DNA from: Planctomycetaceae bacterium
Lineage (GTDB): Bacteria; Planctomycetota; Planctomycetia; Pirellulales; Pirellulaceae
NCBI GenBank assembly: GCA_027487485.1
Contig: JAIYDN010000108.1
Location: forward strand, 1-64,000
DNA length: 64,000 bases
Reading direction: 5' to 3'
Shown one piece after another: positions 45,320-55,387 of the stretch. Every line of letters begins with the position of its first letter. Positions within the stretch are counted from its first letter, which is position 1. Under the pieces are notes generated by a model. That model ran no database searches, had not been told where the DNA came from, and saw nothing but the letters and a program-made list of their open reading frames with translations. A program made the position numbers and the translations under genes.

Positions 45320-45336
45320 CCAACGAAAAACGTTGG
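45320..45336. promoter_or_regulatory. Conserved palindrome upstream of coiled-coil gene A
   Basis: CCAACG-AAAAA-CGTTGG, 36 bases before the start codon, followed by GCAATCGAATC. The same palindrome (CCGACG...CGTTGG) and flank occur at 55587-55603 before the paralogue, in spacers otherwise different. A shared regulator site or 5' leader hairpin is inferred. Confidence 0.55.
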
Positions 45337-45372
45337 CAATCGAATCTCGTTTTACCTATTTTGGAGTTTGTG

Positions 45373-46161
45373 ATGAAGAAGGTTTTCTTTACCGCTGGTG
45401 CGTTCCTCTTGTCGGCAGCCGGTCAGTTTGCATTTGCTTACGATAATCCTGTTGTGATTACAACGGTTTCGCGACCTGTTGTTCAAACGGTTCAATCCGT
45501 CGTCTATGTGACCGAGACCGTTACCGTTCAGCCGAGCTTGACCCGCCTGGATAGTTTGCAAGTCCCGGTCCGACTTTACGTTGAACACTGCCGAACCGAC
45601 TTGGCGAACGCAAATAGTCGCGTTGCCAAAGTCGAAAAGGCTGTTTCGGAAATTGAAAAGGAGCTGGGCGATTCGTTAACAAAAATGACCTTTTTACAAG
45701 AGCTGATCGAAAAGGGAAGCTGCTCGTACTGCGTCAACGGAAAGCTGTACAGCAAGGACGAAATCGCGAAAGTTCTAACGCTAAAGATCAATAATCATGA
45801 ATCGCGAGACGCTCTGCGAGTACTCCTCAGCGTTGAGCTTGCCGAAGCCAAACAGCAGCAAAAGCTGGTGGCGGAACGTGTTCAGAAGTGGGAAGCCAAG
45901 CAGAAGGATTTGGTCGGTCGGGTCAATGCCATTCGCGAGCAAACCAAAGCTCGTGAAAAGGTGACTTTGGATGCCAAGCAAGCCGCCTCCGCCAAGGCCG
46001 CAATCGACGAAGCAACTAAGCTCGCCGAGAGCTTGGAAGCTCAAATGAAGAGCACGCCGGAAACACTTCCTGCACCATCAGTGCCAAGCGAGCGTGTTTC
46101 ACAAGCAGCAGCGGATTTCGACCGCTTGTTTACTTCACAAGAAGTGGCTACAAGTCGATAG
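45373..46161 (+). CDS. Secreted coiled-coil protein, paralogue A
   Basis: The product has 262 residues, with signal peptide MKKVFFTAGAFLLSAAGQFAFA. A short beta-rich repeat follows (VVITTVSRPVVQTVQSVVYV), then a long helical coiled coil broken by a CSYCVNGKLYSKDEIAK motif near residue 118 with two Cys residues. Its paralogue at 55642 is about 60% identical, including that motif. GGAG lies 8 bases before ATG 45373. Function unknown; it may be an envelope or stalk component linked to the protease cluster. Confidence 0.7.
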   Translation: MKKVFFTAGAFLLSAAGQFAFAYDNPVVITTVSRPVVQTVQSVVYVTETVTVQPSLTRLDSLQVPVRLYVEHCRTDLANANSRVAKVEKAVSEIEKELGDSLTKMTFLQELIEKGSCSYCVNGKLYSKDEIAKVLTLKINNHESRDALRVLLSVELAEAKQQQKLVAERVQKWEAKQKDLVGRVNAIREQTKAREKVTLDAKQAASAKAAIDEATKLAESLEAQMKSTPETLPAPSVPSERVSQAAADFDRLFTSQEVATSR

Positions 46162-46193
46162 TCAACGCGGCGTGCAACAGACCAGAAACCACC

Positions 46194-46237
46194 AACGGCC
46201 CGGCTCCACACAAGGCCCGGGCCGTTCAGTGTTTTTG
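46194..46237 (+). terminator. Rho-independent terminator
   Basis: AACGGCCCGG (46194-46203) pairs with CCGGGCCGTT (46217-46226), followed by CAGTGTTTTTG. It ends the coiled-coil gene A. Confidence 0.75.
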
Positions 46238-46265
46238 CGATCTTCTTCAGCCTGACACGATTTCT

Positions 46266-46319
46266 TGAGCCTGAGGCGCTAGCCGAGTTTGAAATTCGCT
46301 CGGCTAGCGCCTCAAGCTC
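46266..46319. repeat. Interspersed inverted repeat, copy 1
   Basis: GAGCCTGAGGCGCTAGCCGAG and CTCGGCTAGCGCCTCAAGCTC form a nearly perfect 21-bp stem. A half copy (ATCGGCTAGCGCCTCAGGCTC) follows at 46459-46480, just upstream of the first caspase gene. Confidence 0.85.
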
Positions 46320-46553
46320 TATAAACCCAATGATTTGTCCTCCCGCTTTCGAAGCAGAACCCGTCAAGAGTTTCGCAATGCGAATACCCGATCCTAGCCA
46401 ATCGAATTGCTTGAAGCCTCCCGCTGGCAACGAAAAGTTTGACCCAATAGTGGGGAAATCGGCTAGCGCCTCAGGCTCAAATTGATTCAAAACCTGCAAC
46501 TTATGCTAAACGCCTCTGTCAATGTACAATTGTTTCCTGACCCGAAATCACAC

Positions 46554-48494
46554 ATGCGACATCCAATCATTCCCATGAACTCAACATCGACATCTTTATT
46601 GCTCCTACTCTTGGTACTAGCAATGACGCATTCACCAGTGCTTGCCCAGGAACAGCCGGACAAATATGCGTTGCTGGTCGGAGTCAGGAATTATGAGAAA
46701 CCGGAACTGAATACCGGCTTGAAATATCCCGAAAAAGATGCCGAAGCATTGGCTACAATTTTGCACGCGGCAGGTTACGAGGTCGATTTGCTGCTTGGCA
46801 AGCAAGCAACTGCGAGGGCCATTCGGGCCAAACTGGAAGGGTTCAGCAATCACGGCGGCAACAAAGGCGTTGTGTTTGTGGCCCTGTGCGGTCATGGGAC
46901 GGAGTTTGCAGACACGAAGCGATCGTATTTTTGTCCGTACGATACGTCGATGAAAGCCCTTCGAGATAAGCAAGGTCAGGCCTTGTTCGACAACAAAGGC
47001 AACCCGATGCTGGGGCCGACTGCAGAATCGATGGTTGCGATCGATGACATTTTGCTTGCGTTTGGCGAATCCAAAGCAGCGCATCGGATTTTGGTTGCCG
47101 ACTGTTGTCGTGACGACGCGAATCGAGCTCGGGGCCGATCTTTCGGAACCAGCCTAACAACAGATCGGTTGCCGATCCAAACGTTGATGTTGCTAGGTTG
47201 TTCACCTCAGGAGCAATCGCTGGAGCATGACGCATGGAAGCACGGAGCGTTGACCAAGTGCCTATTGGATCAATTAGAAATAGTTGCGTCGACAGGCAAA
47301 GGGACGATGGGAGGCGTGGCGGAGGAGGTGTTGCCTGCAGTGGAGCTGCTAGTAAGCTCCCAGTCGAATAACACGGACAAGCAGACACCTCGAATTTTAA
47401 GCACGGGCCGAGTGGAATTGTTGTTCCAACGAAGCAAAGCGAATGAGAAAACAACACCTCCGCTGTTCAATTTTGCGGACGATGACAAGAGCAGCGTTCA
47501 AGCCCTTGCATCGCAACAGTCGTGGGCTGAGTTTCAGTCGTTGGAGGTTGACCGGTTGAATTCGGTTGGGATGCGCTTGCGATTGCTACCGCCTGGTGAG
47601 TTTCTGATGGGCAGTACGGAAACGAAAGCGGATTTGGAGTCCAAGGGGATATCAACCTACGAAGGGTTTAGCAACGACGATGAACGTCCGCAGCATCGCG
47701 TTCAGATCAGTAAGTCGTTCTATGTTGGTATTCATGAGGTTACTCTCAACCAGTTTCTGCAATACTACAACGCGGACAAGGTCAATCACAAGACGGATGC
47801 GGAAAAGGATGGGAAGGGGGGCTACGGCTATGACGGTACGAAATTTGAGCAGAATGCAAAGTTTGTCGCTTGGAACACGGGTTGGAACAATCCAGTGGAT
47901 CAATTCATGGATCATCCGGCGGTGAACGTGAGCTGGAACGATTCGGTGTCCTTTTGCGAGTGGCTGACGCAGAAAGAGCGTTCATCTGGCTTGATTCGCG
48001 CGGATCAGGAATATCGGTTGCTTGATGAAGCACAGTGGGAATACGCAGCCCGCTGTGGCAGTCGTAGCGAGTTTGGTTTTGGCAATAACCCCAATGAATT
48101 AACAAGTTTTGGCAACGTTAAGGATTCTACGTTTGTGGCACAGTTACCGAATATTGCAAGTCAATTTGAGCAATTTGGCAAGTCGTTAGTAAAGAGCGAT
48201 GGGCATGCTTTTACATCTCCGGTAGGAAAGTACAAACCGAATAGCTTTGGATTGTACGATATGCATGGTAATGTTTGGGAATGGTGCCAAGATGGCTACG
48301 ATGAAAATGCGTATTCAGCGCGGCGCAGCATCGTTAAGGACCCATTCGTAAAAGAGGGCTCGCTCCGCGTCCACCGTGGCGGCAGTTGGGAGCGCGCCGC
48401 TGTCAATTGCCGGTCGGCGGACCGGATCTGGAACTCGCCGGGCTACCGGGTTGTTAACTTGGGCTTTCGCGTCTCCCTCCAGTCAGTCCGCTGA
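46554..48494 (+). CDS. Exported caspase-like protease with FGE-sulfatase domain (C14 + SUMF1)
   Basis: The product has 646 residues with a signal peptide ending VLAQ. The caspase domain (about 25-270) has catalytic His in ALCGHGTEF near 113 and Cys in VADCCRDD near 183. A linker leads to a formylglycine-generating-enzyme-like domain (about 335-640) with GMRLRLLPPGEFLMGS, VNVSWNDSVSFCEWL, GLYDMHGNVWEWCQD and RGGSWERAAVNCRSA. Such domains often bind rather than oxidise. The caspase half is almost identical to that at 57551. ATG 46554 is chosen because MR(H/Y)PI is shared with that copy. Confidence 0.85.
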   Translation: MRHPIIPMNSTSTSLLLLLLVLAMTHSPVLAQEQPDKYALLVGVRNYEKPELNTGLKYPEKDAEALATILHAAGYEVDLLLGKQATARAIRAKLEGFSNHGGNKGVVFVALCGHGTEFADTKRSYFCPYDTSMKALRDKQGQALFDNKGNPMLGPTAESMVAIDDILLAFGESKAAHRILVADCCRDDANRARGRSFGTSLTTDRLPIQTLMLLGCSPQEQSLEHDAWKHGALTKCLLDQLEIVASTGKGTMGGVAEEVLPAVELLVSSQSNNTDKQTPRILSTGRVELLFQRSKANEKTTPPLFNFADDDKSSVQALASQQSWAEFQSLEVDRLNSVGMRLRLLPPGEFLMGSTETKADLESKGISTYEGFSNDDERPQHRVQISKSFYVGIHEVTLNQFLQYYNADKVNHKTDAEKDGKGGYGYDGTKFEQNAKFVAWNTGWNNPVDQFMDHPAVNVSWNDSVSFCEWLTQKERSSGLIRADQEYRLLDEAQWEYAARCGSRSEFGFGNNPNELTSFGNVKDSTFVAQLPNIASQFEQFGKSLVKSDGHAFTSPVGKYKPNSFGLYDMHGNVWEWCQDGYDENAYSARRSIVKDPFVKEGSLRVHRGGSWERAAVNCRSADRIWNSPGYRVVNLGFRVSLQSVR

Positions 48495-48507
48495 GCCGGG
48501 TTATCTT

Positions 48508-48563
48508 TGCGCCTGAGGCGCTAGCCGAGTTTTAGATTCGCTCGGCTAGCGCCTCAGGCTCAA
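48508..48563. repeat. Interspersed inverted repeat, copy 2
   Basis: GCCTGAGGCGCTAGCCGAG and CTCGGCTAGCGCCTCAGGC form a perfect stem just after the caspase-FGE gene. Half copies follow at about 48620-48643, 48667-48690 and 48820-48843. Confidence 0.85.
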
Positions 48564-48975
48564 GGAAGCTATTGATTTGTCGAATCCTAAAGTGGGAAGA
48601 ACGCCTAGCTCTTCCAGTAAACTCGGCTAGCGCCACAGGCTCAACAAAGCCAATGATTTAGATTCGACCGGCTAGCGTCTCAGGCTCAATGAAGCCAATG
48701 ATTAGTCTTATTCGAAAGTGGGAAGACCTCCTCGCAGTTGAATCTGAGGCCTCGGCATTTGGATCTTGCATTTTCCCAAACAGTAAATATTTGGATTTTC
48801 GATCTGGCTAGCGAATTCGAATCTCGGCTAGCGCCTCAGGCTCAAGTAAAAACGAGGATGCAAAGACTTGCGAGGAAATTTTCGAAAAACGCAGTTCGAT
48901 GGGAATAATTTCGTTTTCGCTGCGTTTACACTACGTACCATCCTAAATCGTCTCGCATTTCCGTTAGAGAGTCCC

Positions 48976-50808
48976 ATGAGTAATTCGCCCCTTCGCATTT
49001 TGAATAGTTTGTTGATGGCCATCGGTTTATTGGTGTCTTTCGAACCTAGCTCGGTCCTCGCTCAGGAGAGCGATACTGCCGCTCAAGCCGGACAGATTCT
49101 CAAACGTTATTGCTTCCGTTGCCACTCCGGCGATGGTGACGATTCTGGCTATGCCTTTGACGTTCGTCAGGTCGCAAGCCTTGCCGAACAAGACGTGATC
49201 AGACCTGGCGATGCGAAAGAGTCGACCCTTTATCGATTGCTTTCCAGCGGAAAGATGCCTCCACGCAACCAGCCGCAACTTCCGAAGCCATCCGCCGACG
49301 AAGCGGAAATCGTCCGGCAGTGGATTGACGCTGGTGCTCCGGAGATTCCTAAACCAAAACGCCGCGATTTCGTCGGTCTCCAAGAGACGCTTACGAGCAT
49401 TCAAAAGCATTTTTCGAGTCTCGCCCCCGAGGATCGAAGCAACGTTCGATACTTCACGCTGACCAATCTATGGAACGATTCGGAAATCGACGACGCTCAC
49501 TTGAGAAACACGAGAGCTGCTCTTTCAAAAGTTCTCAACAGCCTGTCGTGGTCTCCAGCGATCGTCTTGCCCCAAATCGTTGATAGCAAGGGAATCGTAC
49601 TTGCTATCGATATCAGCCGCCTTGGTTGGACTCAGGAACATTGGCAATCGCTGCTCGATGCATATCCCTACGGTTTGGATTATGGTTCGCACCCAAATAC
49701 AGAATTGAACCGTATCAATGGCGATATCAATAAATTGGACCGCAAAAACAAGCTACTCCATCTTCGTGCCGATTGGTTCATCAGCACGGCGGTCAAGCCT
49801 CTACTGTACCACAAGCTACTCTATGAGTTGGTTCTTCCCGATTTAATCAATAGACCTGTCGATCCAACGTCTCCTAGCAACCCGAAAAACATGACGGACC
49901 GCGACCTCGAAAAGTTCCTCAAGGTTAATGTCTCCGCAAATCAGTTTGCCGATCCTCCTCGTGTCCTGCGAGCAGGATTCGTAAAGAGCGGTATATCGGG
50001 ACAAAACAGAATGATCGAAATGCACCGATTGGGAAGCGGACGAATCTACTGGAAGAGTTACGATTTTCTTGCAAGTAACCGCGAAGCGATCCTTGCGGAA
50101 TTCCCTCTAGGTCCATCCAATCCAGCTAATGATTTTAACCAACTTGCCTTCAAGCATGATGGTGGAGAAATCATCTTCACTCTGCCGAACGGACTGCAAG
50201 GTTACTTGCTCGCGACCGGTGCGGGTGCGCGGTTGGATGCGGGCCCGATTGAAATTGTCGGCGACTCGCTCCGCACTTCTGGCAATCAAACGATTGTGAA
50301 TGGGCTTTCCTGTATCGCTTGTCATCGGACTGGCATGGTCGAGCCTCCACGGGACGAGATTCGCGAGTTTGCGTCGGTGTTCGGAGATGCGAAAAGACAA
50401 ATCGAAAAGCTGTATGCACCACACGACGTCATGCGAGATGAAATCGACAAGATTAATAAAGCGTTCACCCAAAAACTGGAGGAATCGATGGCTGAGTTCT
50501 TGCGTTATGATGGGGGACCCAAGCCAGACTTTGCCTACATGCCAGAACCCGTTGCCGAAGTCTCTCGACGTTTTTTGCTAGAGGACATGAACATCGAAAC
50601 GGTTGCTTGTGAATTGGATGAATCCAAGCCTGAAGATCTTTTGGTTTTATTGAAGCGAACGCAAGAGCTTCGAGGTTTAGGAATCAACGTTCTATCTCGT
50701 GAAAATGGCGCAATCAAACGCGATGCATGGGAGAGCAAGAGCGGCCCAACGCTTATGCAAGAGACTGCCAGGGTGCTGGGTTTTACCCCTGTTGTGAGTA
50801 GAAATTGA
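48976..50808 (+). CDS. Exported diheme cytochrome-like protein (PSCyt1 domain)
   Basis: The product has 610 residues with a signal peptide ending SVLAQ. A planctomycete cytochrome domain (PSCyt1) spans about residues 35-120: heme motif CFRCH near 46, then LYRLLSSGKMPPRNQP and EIVRQWIDAGAPE. A second heme motif CIACH is near 446 (NGLSCIACHRTGM). The segment between is unique. It is likely an electron-transfer or redox sensor protein of the periplasm. ATG 48976 gives the signal peptide. Confidence 0.8.
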   Translation: MSNSPLRILNSLLMAIGLLVSFEPSSVLAQESDTAAQAGQILKRYCFRCHSGDGDDSGYAFDVRQVASLAEQDVIRPGDAKESTLYRLLSSGKMPPRNQPQLPKPSADEAEIVRQWIDAGAPEIPKPKRRDFVGLQETLTSIQKHFSSLAPEDRSNVRYFTLTNLWNDSEIDDAHLRNTRAALSKVLNSLSWSPAIVLPQIVDSKGIVLAIDISRLGWTQEHWQSLLDAYPYGLDYGSHPNTELNRINGDINKLDRKNKLLHLRADWFISTAVKPLLYHKLLYELVLPDLINRPVDPTSPSNPKNMTDRDLEKFLKVNVSANQFADPPRVLRAGFVKSGISGQNRMIEMHRLGSGRIYWKSYDFLASNREAILAEFPLGPSNPANDFNQLAFKHDGGEIIFTLPNGLQGYLLATGAGARLDAGPIEIVGDSLRTSGNQTIVNGLSCIACHRTGMVEPPRDEIREFASVFGDAKRQIEKLYAPHDVMRDEIDKINKAFTQKLEESMAEFLRYDGGPKPDFAYMPEPVAEVSRRFLLEDMNIETVACELDESKPEDLLVLLKRTQELRGLGINVLSRENGAIKRDAWESKSGPTLMQETARVLGFTPVVSRN

Positions 50809-50821
50809 AGCATAAAGCTTT

Positions 50822-50903
50822 AGCCTAAGGCGCGAGCCGAGATTGGGTTGGCCTGAAACCTAGCAATCGCTGCAAGAAATCGGCTAGCGCCTCAGGCTCA
50901 AAT
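50822..50903. repeat. Interspersed inverted repeat, copy 3 (divergent)
   Basis: CCTAAGGCGCGAGCCGAG and ATCGGCTAGCGCCTCAGGCTC flank a longer loop. It lies between the cytochrome and the next secreted protein. Confidence 0.65.
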
Positions 50904-50969
50904 AAAATATTGAGATCGTTTCCGCATGGAAACACAAACAACCACATGCCCACTATGAAAGTAACTGAA

Positions 50970-52148
50970 ATGAAATGCTTAAAAGAGCTGACTTTGTTGT
51001 TCGCCGTTCTTCTACTGCTCTGCTTGGCTCGGCCAAACGGTGCTCAAGCCGATACCCCAAAATCGCCCCCAACCATGACATTTTCCGGCCAGATGACCGC
51101 ATTGAGTATGGAGCTGCTAGGTTTAGCTGAAAAGGATCCCGAACTCAAAGGCAAGAAACTAAAATTCATGAGCGTTGTCTCTGCAAACCTTACCGACAGC
51201 AATTTCAACCTCCGAGTGGAAGAAGAATTAAAGAGCAAACTGACATCGATCTTGGACGATAATTCCGAGCTCCTTTTGTCCGGAGAGCTCGATTACCTTG
51301 AGTCTACGACGCCGGATAACTGGGGATTTAGGGTCGTTCAAATTACGATGAAAGTGGTTAATGCCAAGCGAAGAGAGCTAGCCAAAATTTTCCGCGAGAT
51401 CAACGATTCGGGGGATATTGCTCGCATCATTCAGATGACTATTGCTCCACCGGATACAACCGACTTTGCAGAACGCAATAAGGAACTGGCCAAGGCGGAA
51501 AAAGCTCCTTCATTTGCGCTCGTATCTGATAACAAAAGCCAGGTCACAGCCATGAACTTCCCTCGTTACGCAATGGGATTGCGTCGGCGAGTGAATGGAC
51601 AGGGGGCCGCAATTCCGGTTCAGCCGACAGACGAGAAGGGTTATGCGTACGCCCCGATCGGAATCGGCGACACTTATGAAGTCGTACTGTACAACTACGA
51701 CGAGCAATCGGATGCAATTGCAAAAATAGAAATCGATGGGCTAGACGCAGCTAATACGTTTTGCACGGACATGACTCCTTTGGGCCAGAAGCAATCATAC
51801 ACTGGGTACTTCATCCCTCGAGCGGTTAACGGCAAGCCGGGCGAGCATGTCGTCTCGGGTTGGTTAAATACCGTCAAACCATTTCAAGAGAACGTATTCA
51901 AGTTTATCGTGAACAAGCTCGGCCAGGGGGCCGCGTCCAAGCTCAATGTTCGCACCAATAAAAGCGGCATAGTTACAGCAACGTTTTTTGATGCTTGCGA
52001 GCCCAATGGCAAGTTGCGTGCTCGGAATTTTGGCGAAACCGGCCAGGGGGAAGGCATGCGAGTTGACTACCAAGTGAAACCAGTCGAGGTCGCAAAAACG
52101 CCTATTTCGATTGTCTCGATCCGCTACAGCCGTTCGCCTGAAAACTGA
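50970..52148 (+). CDS. Hypothetical secreted protein
   Basis: The product has about 392 residues with a clear signal peptide (LTLLFAVLLLLCLARPNGAQA). The mature N-terminal half has helical stretches with a repeating ELKxKLTSILDD pattern; the C-terminal half is beta-rich (SFALVSDNKSQVTAMNFPRY, GIGDTYEVVLYNYDEQSD). I recognise no family. Earlier in-frame ATGs at 50946 and 50955 are possible. The context, between two caspase genes and a PSCyt1 gene, suggests a shared envelope role. Confidence 0.6.
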   Translation: MKCLKELTLLFAVLLLLCLARPNGAQADTPKSPPTMTFSGQMTALSMELLGLAEKDPELKGKKLKFMSVVSANLTDSNFNLRVEEELKSKLTSILDDNSELLLSGELDYLESTTPDNWGFRVVQITMKVVNAKRRELAKIFREINDSGDIARIIQMTIAPPDTTDFAERNKELAKAEKAPSFALVSDNKSQVTAMNFPRYAMGLRRRVNGQGAAIPVQPTDEKGYAYAPIGIGDTYEVVLYNYDEQSDAIAKIEIDGLDAANTFCTDMTPLGQKQSYTGYFIPRAVNGKPGEHVVSGWLNTVKPFQENVFKFIVNKLGQGAASKLNVRTNKSGIVTATFFDACEPNGKLRARNFGETGQGEGMRVDYQVKPVEVAKTPISIVSIRYSRSPEN

Positions 52149-52195
52149 TTTTGACCTACACAATTCAATTTGAATTTACCCATTCATTTCAATTA

Positions 52196-52251
52196 GCTTA
52201 AGGCGCAAACCGAGCCACACCACTGGAAATCGGCTAGCGCCTCAGGCTCAG
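52196..52251. repeat. Interspersed inverted repeat, copy 4 (divergent left arm)
   Basis: The right arm ATCGGCTAGCGCCTCAGGCTC is intact; the left arm CTTAAGGCGCAAACCGAG is degraded. It lies 70 bases before the next caspase gene. Confidence 0.65.
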
Positions 52252-52318
52252 TAAAATGCAAAGTTGATTGAACAATATAGATCGAACGATTTCGAGGCGA
52301 GCCGAAAGGGCAAAAGTA

Positions 52319-54031
52319 ATGACCTATAGATTGAAAAGTTTGGCCGCATCTTTTCGATGCGTAGGCTTATGCATGTTCATCGGCTTGATACTCACTTCAA
52401 TTGCACCTGCTTTCGCTCAAACAACCTCTTCACCCAAGCGCTATGCTCTGCTGGTCGCAGTCACGCGGTACGAAGACGACAAGCTCAATACGCCACCCTT
52501 GAAGTACCCCGAGGACGATGCAACAGAATTGGCTCTAAAGTTGAAAGAGGGAGGGTATGAGGTGGAGACGCTGCTTGGCGAACAAGCTACCCAAGAAGCG
52601 ATTCTCGCCAAACTTTCACAATTAGGTGACCGAGGTAATGCCGATGGGGCTGTTATTCTTGGTTTCTTCGGACACGGAGTCGAATTTGCTGGAACCGCGG
52701 AAGCCATGTTCTGTCCTTTCGGAACAACGATGCGCTATGCCAAAGACAAAGCAGGGAACCAGTTATTCGAAGAGAGAATTGATGGAAAACAAGTGGCCAA
52801 GTTAATGGAACCAGATCCGGAGTCGTTGGTCGGCATGAGTGAAATACTGGATGCGATGCGAATCTGCAAAGCGGGCAACAAATTACTATTGGCTGACTGT
52901 TGCCGCAAAAGTCCCAATGCGGCCCGTGGTAGAGCCTTTGGAACGGGTATTCAGCTATCGGACCTGCCGAGCAAGACGGCAGCCATCTTTGCATGTTCGG
53001 AGGGAGAGGAAGCCCAAGAAGATGACTCTTGGCGACACGGGGCAATGACGAAATGTTTCCTGGACCTGCTGCCGGAACTCACTGGCGATTCGAATGACAT
53101 CAACGCGATCACGGGTCGCCTTGCAAGAAACGTTTCGAATATCGTTCGTGTGGCAACTAATGGAGCCAAAAAACAAACGCTTCATCCCATTGTGAATGGT
53201 ATTGTTGAACTCAAATTATCGGAGTCATTAGGAGACTCTAAGCAATATCTGAGTGCCTCTACCGGAATGCATTTTGTCCTTATCCCCGCAGGGAAATTCA
53301 TGATGGGATCACCGGAAAGTGAACCGGGACACAATTTTACCGAACCCCAAAGGAGCGTCACAATCAGCCGCCCATTTTACCTTGCCAAGTATGAAGTCAC
53401 GCAGTCGGAGTTCTTATCAGTAATGGGTTTTAACCCAAGCCATTTCGACAAGTCAAAGTTTAGCAACGCAGATGGTTTGCCTGTGGAAAGTGTGTCGTGG
53501 TTTGATGCAGTGGTGTTCTGCAATAAACTGAGTCAGAAAGATGGCCGATCGGCTGCATACACGATTGCTGAAATAGCAATAGAAGAAGGCACACAGAGTA
53601 TCAAGTCTGCAACGGTCGAATTGGTACCCGGCGCCAACGGTTATCGTCTACCCAAAAGCGATGAATGGGAATATGCGTGTCGAGCGGGGACGACGACAGC
53701 GTTTAGTACGGGAGCAACACTAACAAAAGCTCAAGCCAATCTAAATGACAACTCGACGATGTTGTCCAAATCATTCCTGCCCAATGCTTTTGGTTTGCAC
53801 AACATGCACGGTAATGTTTATGAATGGTGCCAGGATTGGGAAGACTCTTATGTGAACGGCAAGTTAGTGGCACGGGATGATAACTTCAAGGAATTTTGGA
53901 GCCGAGTCACCCGTGGCGGTAGTTGGGGCATCGATGCTGCTTTTTGTCGGTCGGCGTACCATAGCGGAAGCTATCCACAAGACAGTCGTGATAACTTGGG
54001 CTTTCGCGTCGCTCTTCCATCTGCCCGCTGA
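52319..54031 (+). CDS. Exported caspase-like protease with FGE-sulfatase domain, second copy
   Basis: The product has 570 residues. Its signal peptide ends APAFAQ. The caspase domain has His in GFFGHGVEF near 119 and Cys in LADCCRKSPNAARG near 194, with the D-C-C arrangement. The FGE domain (about 315-565) shows MHFVLIPAGKFMMGS, VESVSWFDAVVFCNKL, RLPKSDEWEYACRAG and NVYEWCQDWED. It is only moderately similar to the 46554 protein, so an older duplicate. ATG 52319 is chosen over an upstream TTG. Confidence 0.85.
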   Translation: MTYRLKSLAASFRCVGLCMFIGLILTSIAPAFAQTTSSPKRYALLVAVTRYEDDKLNTPPLKYPEDDATELALKLKEGGYEVETLLGEQATQEAILAKLSQLGDRGNADGAVILGFFGHGVEFAGTAEAMFCPFGTTMRYAKDKAGNQLFEERIDGKQVAKLMEPDPESLVGMSEILDAMRICKAGNKLLLADCCRKSPNAARGRAFGTGIQLSDLPSKTAAIFACSEGEEAQEDDSWRHGAMTKCFLDLLPELTGDSNDINAITGRLARNVSNIVRVATNGAKKQTLHPIVNGIVELKLSESLGDSKQYLSASTGMHFVLIPAGKFMMGSPESEPGHNFTEPQRSVTISRPFYLAKYEVTQSEFLSVMGFNPSHFDKSKFSNADGLPVESVSWFDAVVFCNKLSQKDGRSAAYTIAEIAIEEGTQSIKSATVELVPGANGYRLPKSDEWEYACRAGTTTAFSTGATLTKAQANLNDNSTMLSKSFLPNAFGLHNMHGNVYEWCQDWEDSYVNGKLVARDDNFKEFWSRVTRGGSWGIDAAFCRSAYHSGSYPQDSRDNLGFRVALPSAR

Positions 54032-54089
54032 TTCCACCAGTTGCAGTGCACGGCCGCGACCACTCGAGATCAAGTACAATGACCCGGGA

Positions 54090-54200
54090 TGAGCCTGAAG
54101 CGCTAGCCGAGTTTTCGATTCGTTCTACTAGTGCATGGAGCAAAAAAAGCCGTTGATTCGTTATATTCGAAAGTGGGGAAATCGGCTAGCGCCTCAGGCT
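54090..54200. repeat. Interspersed inverted repeat, copy 5 (split)
   Basis: GAGCCTGAAGCGCTAGCCGAG (54089-54109) and ATCGGCTAGCGCCTCAGGC (54180-54198) are separated by 70 bases that include a degenerate middle arm. Confidence 0.6.
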
Positions 54201-54253
54201 TAATAAGTTGCAAACGTACCTATCAAAACAATCCAAAAGCAAAGTTGATCGCA

Positions 54254-55387
54254 ATGACACCACGTCGTAACTCCAGACTCCTACGCTTGTTTTTGTCGTC
54301 AACAGTATTCGTCTGTCTGCATCCAGTCAAAAGTCAGGCTCAAGCCACGCCTAGTGCAGCGACAAAGATCGCGGTCGCCCAGGACTCGTCATCCAGCAAC
54401 GCTATGAGCGTGTTGGCAATCGGTATCACCCAATACAAGAACGTGAGCAAATTGGAGTTCACTGCCAACGATGCACGGAGTGTAGCGAAAGCGTACCGAG
54501 AAGTCGGTGGATTGAATGAGAAAAACATCAAACTGCTCATCGACGACGAAGCCCAAAAGCCGGACGAAATCAACGTTCCAAAAATGGAAAGCGCAATCAC
54601 CGCATTTTTAAAAGCTCAAAAAAAGGAATCTACCGCCGTACTTTTTTTCGCTGGGCATGGCTTTCGCGTGAAAGGCGAATTTTATCTGGTAGGCAACGAA
54701 TTTTCTGCAGATTCACCGGAAACGACGGGGTTGCCTTTGGTCAAGTTGCGATCCATGTTGATGGATTGCCAAGCGAAAACCAAAGTTGTGATACTCGATT
54801 GCTGCCATAGCGGTTCTTTCGGATCGGCATCGACAGAACTCGCGACGACGCTTCGCTCCGTTCCGGGTTGCGTGGCCATCACAGCGAGTCGCCCTGAGCA
54901 AGAGAGCCTGGAAACTGCTGAGCTTCGTTCCGGGGTCTTCACGCATTGGCTCGTACGTGGAATGCGAGGCGACGCAAATACAAAAGTAGATGGTCGCATT
55001 GATGCGATGGAGCTATTCGATTACGTTTCGAACCGAGTCAGTAAAGGTACCGATGGAATGCAGGCGCCCGCTATTTCCTTGGATCAGTCATCCGAGATTC
55101 CGACGATTATCGAGTTGCGTCGTCCGGATCGCCCCAGCGACACGGTAGGGATCATTCCGTTTCCGCTACCGCCAACGGACGACACGATGCTGATCGTCTT
55201 GGACACTGTCGCACGGTTCCCAGATGCGAACCCACGACGTACGATTGGATTGTGCCACTGGGTACTCAAACACGCGACACCGCAGTCGGAATCGGCGAAG
55301 CAAGCCGGGGAACTCATCAAATCCATCGACGAGCGCATTTTGTCCGGGAAGATTAAGCTTGGCCCAAAGGAAGAGGGCGAACAGTAG
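54254..55387 (+). CDS. Exported caspase-like protease (single domain)
   Basis: The product has 377 residues with an N-terminal signal (LRLFLSSTVFVCLHPVKSQAQA). This is the most canonical caspase/metacaspase of the cluster: FFAGHGFR near 134 and VILDCCHSGSFG near 183, with ITASRPEQESLET near 208 and THWLVRGMRGDA near 232. Residues after about 295 are a Pro-rich linker and a helical tail. Caspase-fold peptidases of this group usually cut after Arg, Lys or Asp; the specificity here cannot be read. Confidence 0.85.
   Translation: MTPRRNSRLLRLFLSSTVFVCLHPVKSQAQATPSAATKIAVAQDSSSSNAMSVLAIGITQYKNVSKLEFTANDARSVAKAYREVGGLNEKNIKLLIDDEAQKPDEINVPKMESAITAFLKAQKKESTAVLFFAGHGFRVKGEFYLVGNEFSADSPETTGLPLVKLRSMLMDCQAKTKVVILDCCHSGSFGSASTELATTLRSVPGCVAITASRPEQESLETAELRSGVFTHWLVRGMRGDANTKVDGRIDAMELFDYVSNRVSKGTDGMQAPAISLDQSSEIPTIIELRRPDRPSDTVGIIPFPLPPTDDTMLIVLDTVARFPDANPRRTIGLCHWVLKHATPQSESAKQAGELIKSIDERILSGKIKLGPKEEGEQ

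Noticed and set aside
44700-45320. Search for a copy of the tRNA-Arg 3' end marking the element's right end
   Set aside because: No stretch resembling GGTTCGAACCCAGATAGGTG was found by eye; the boundary is left open.
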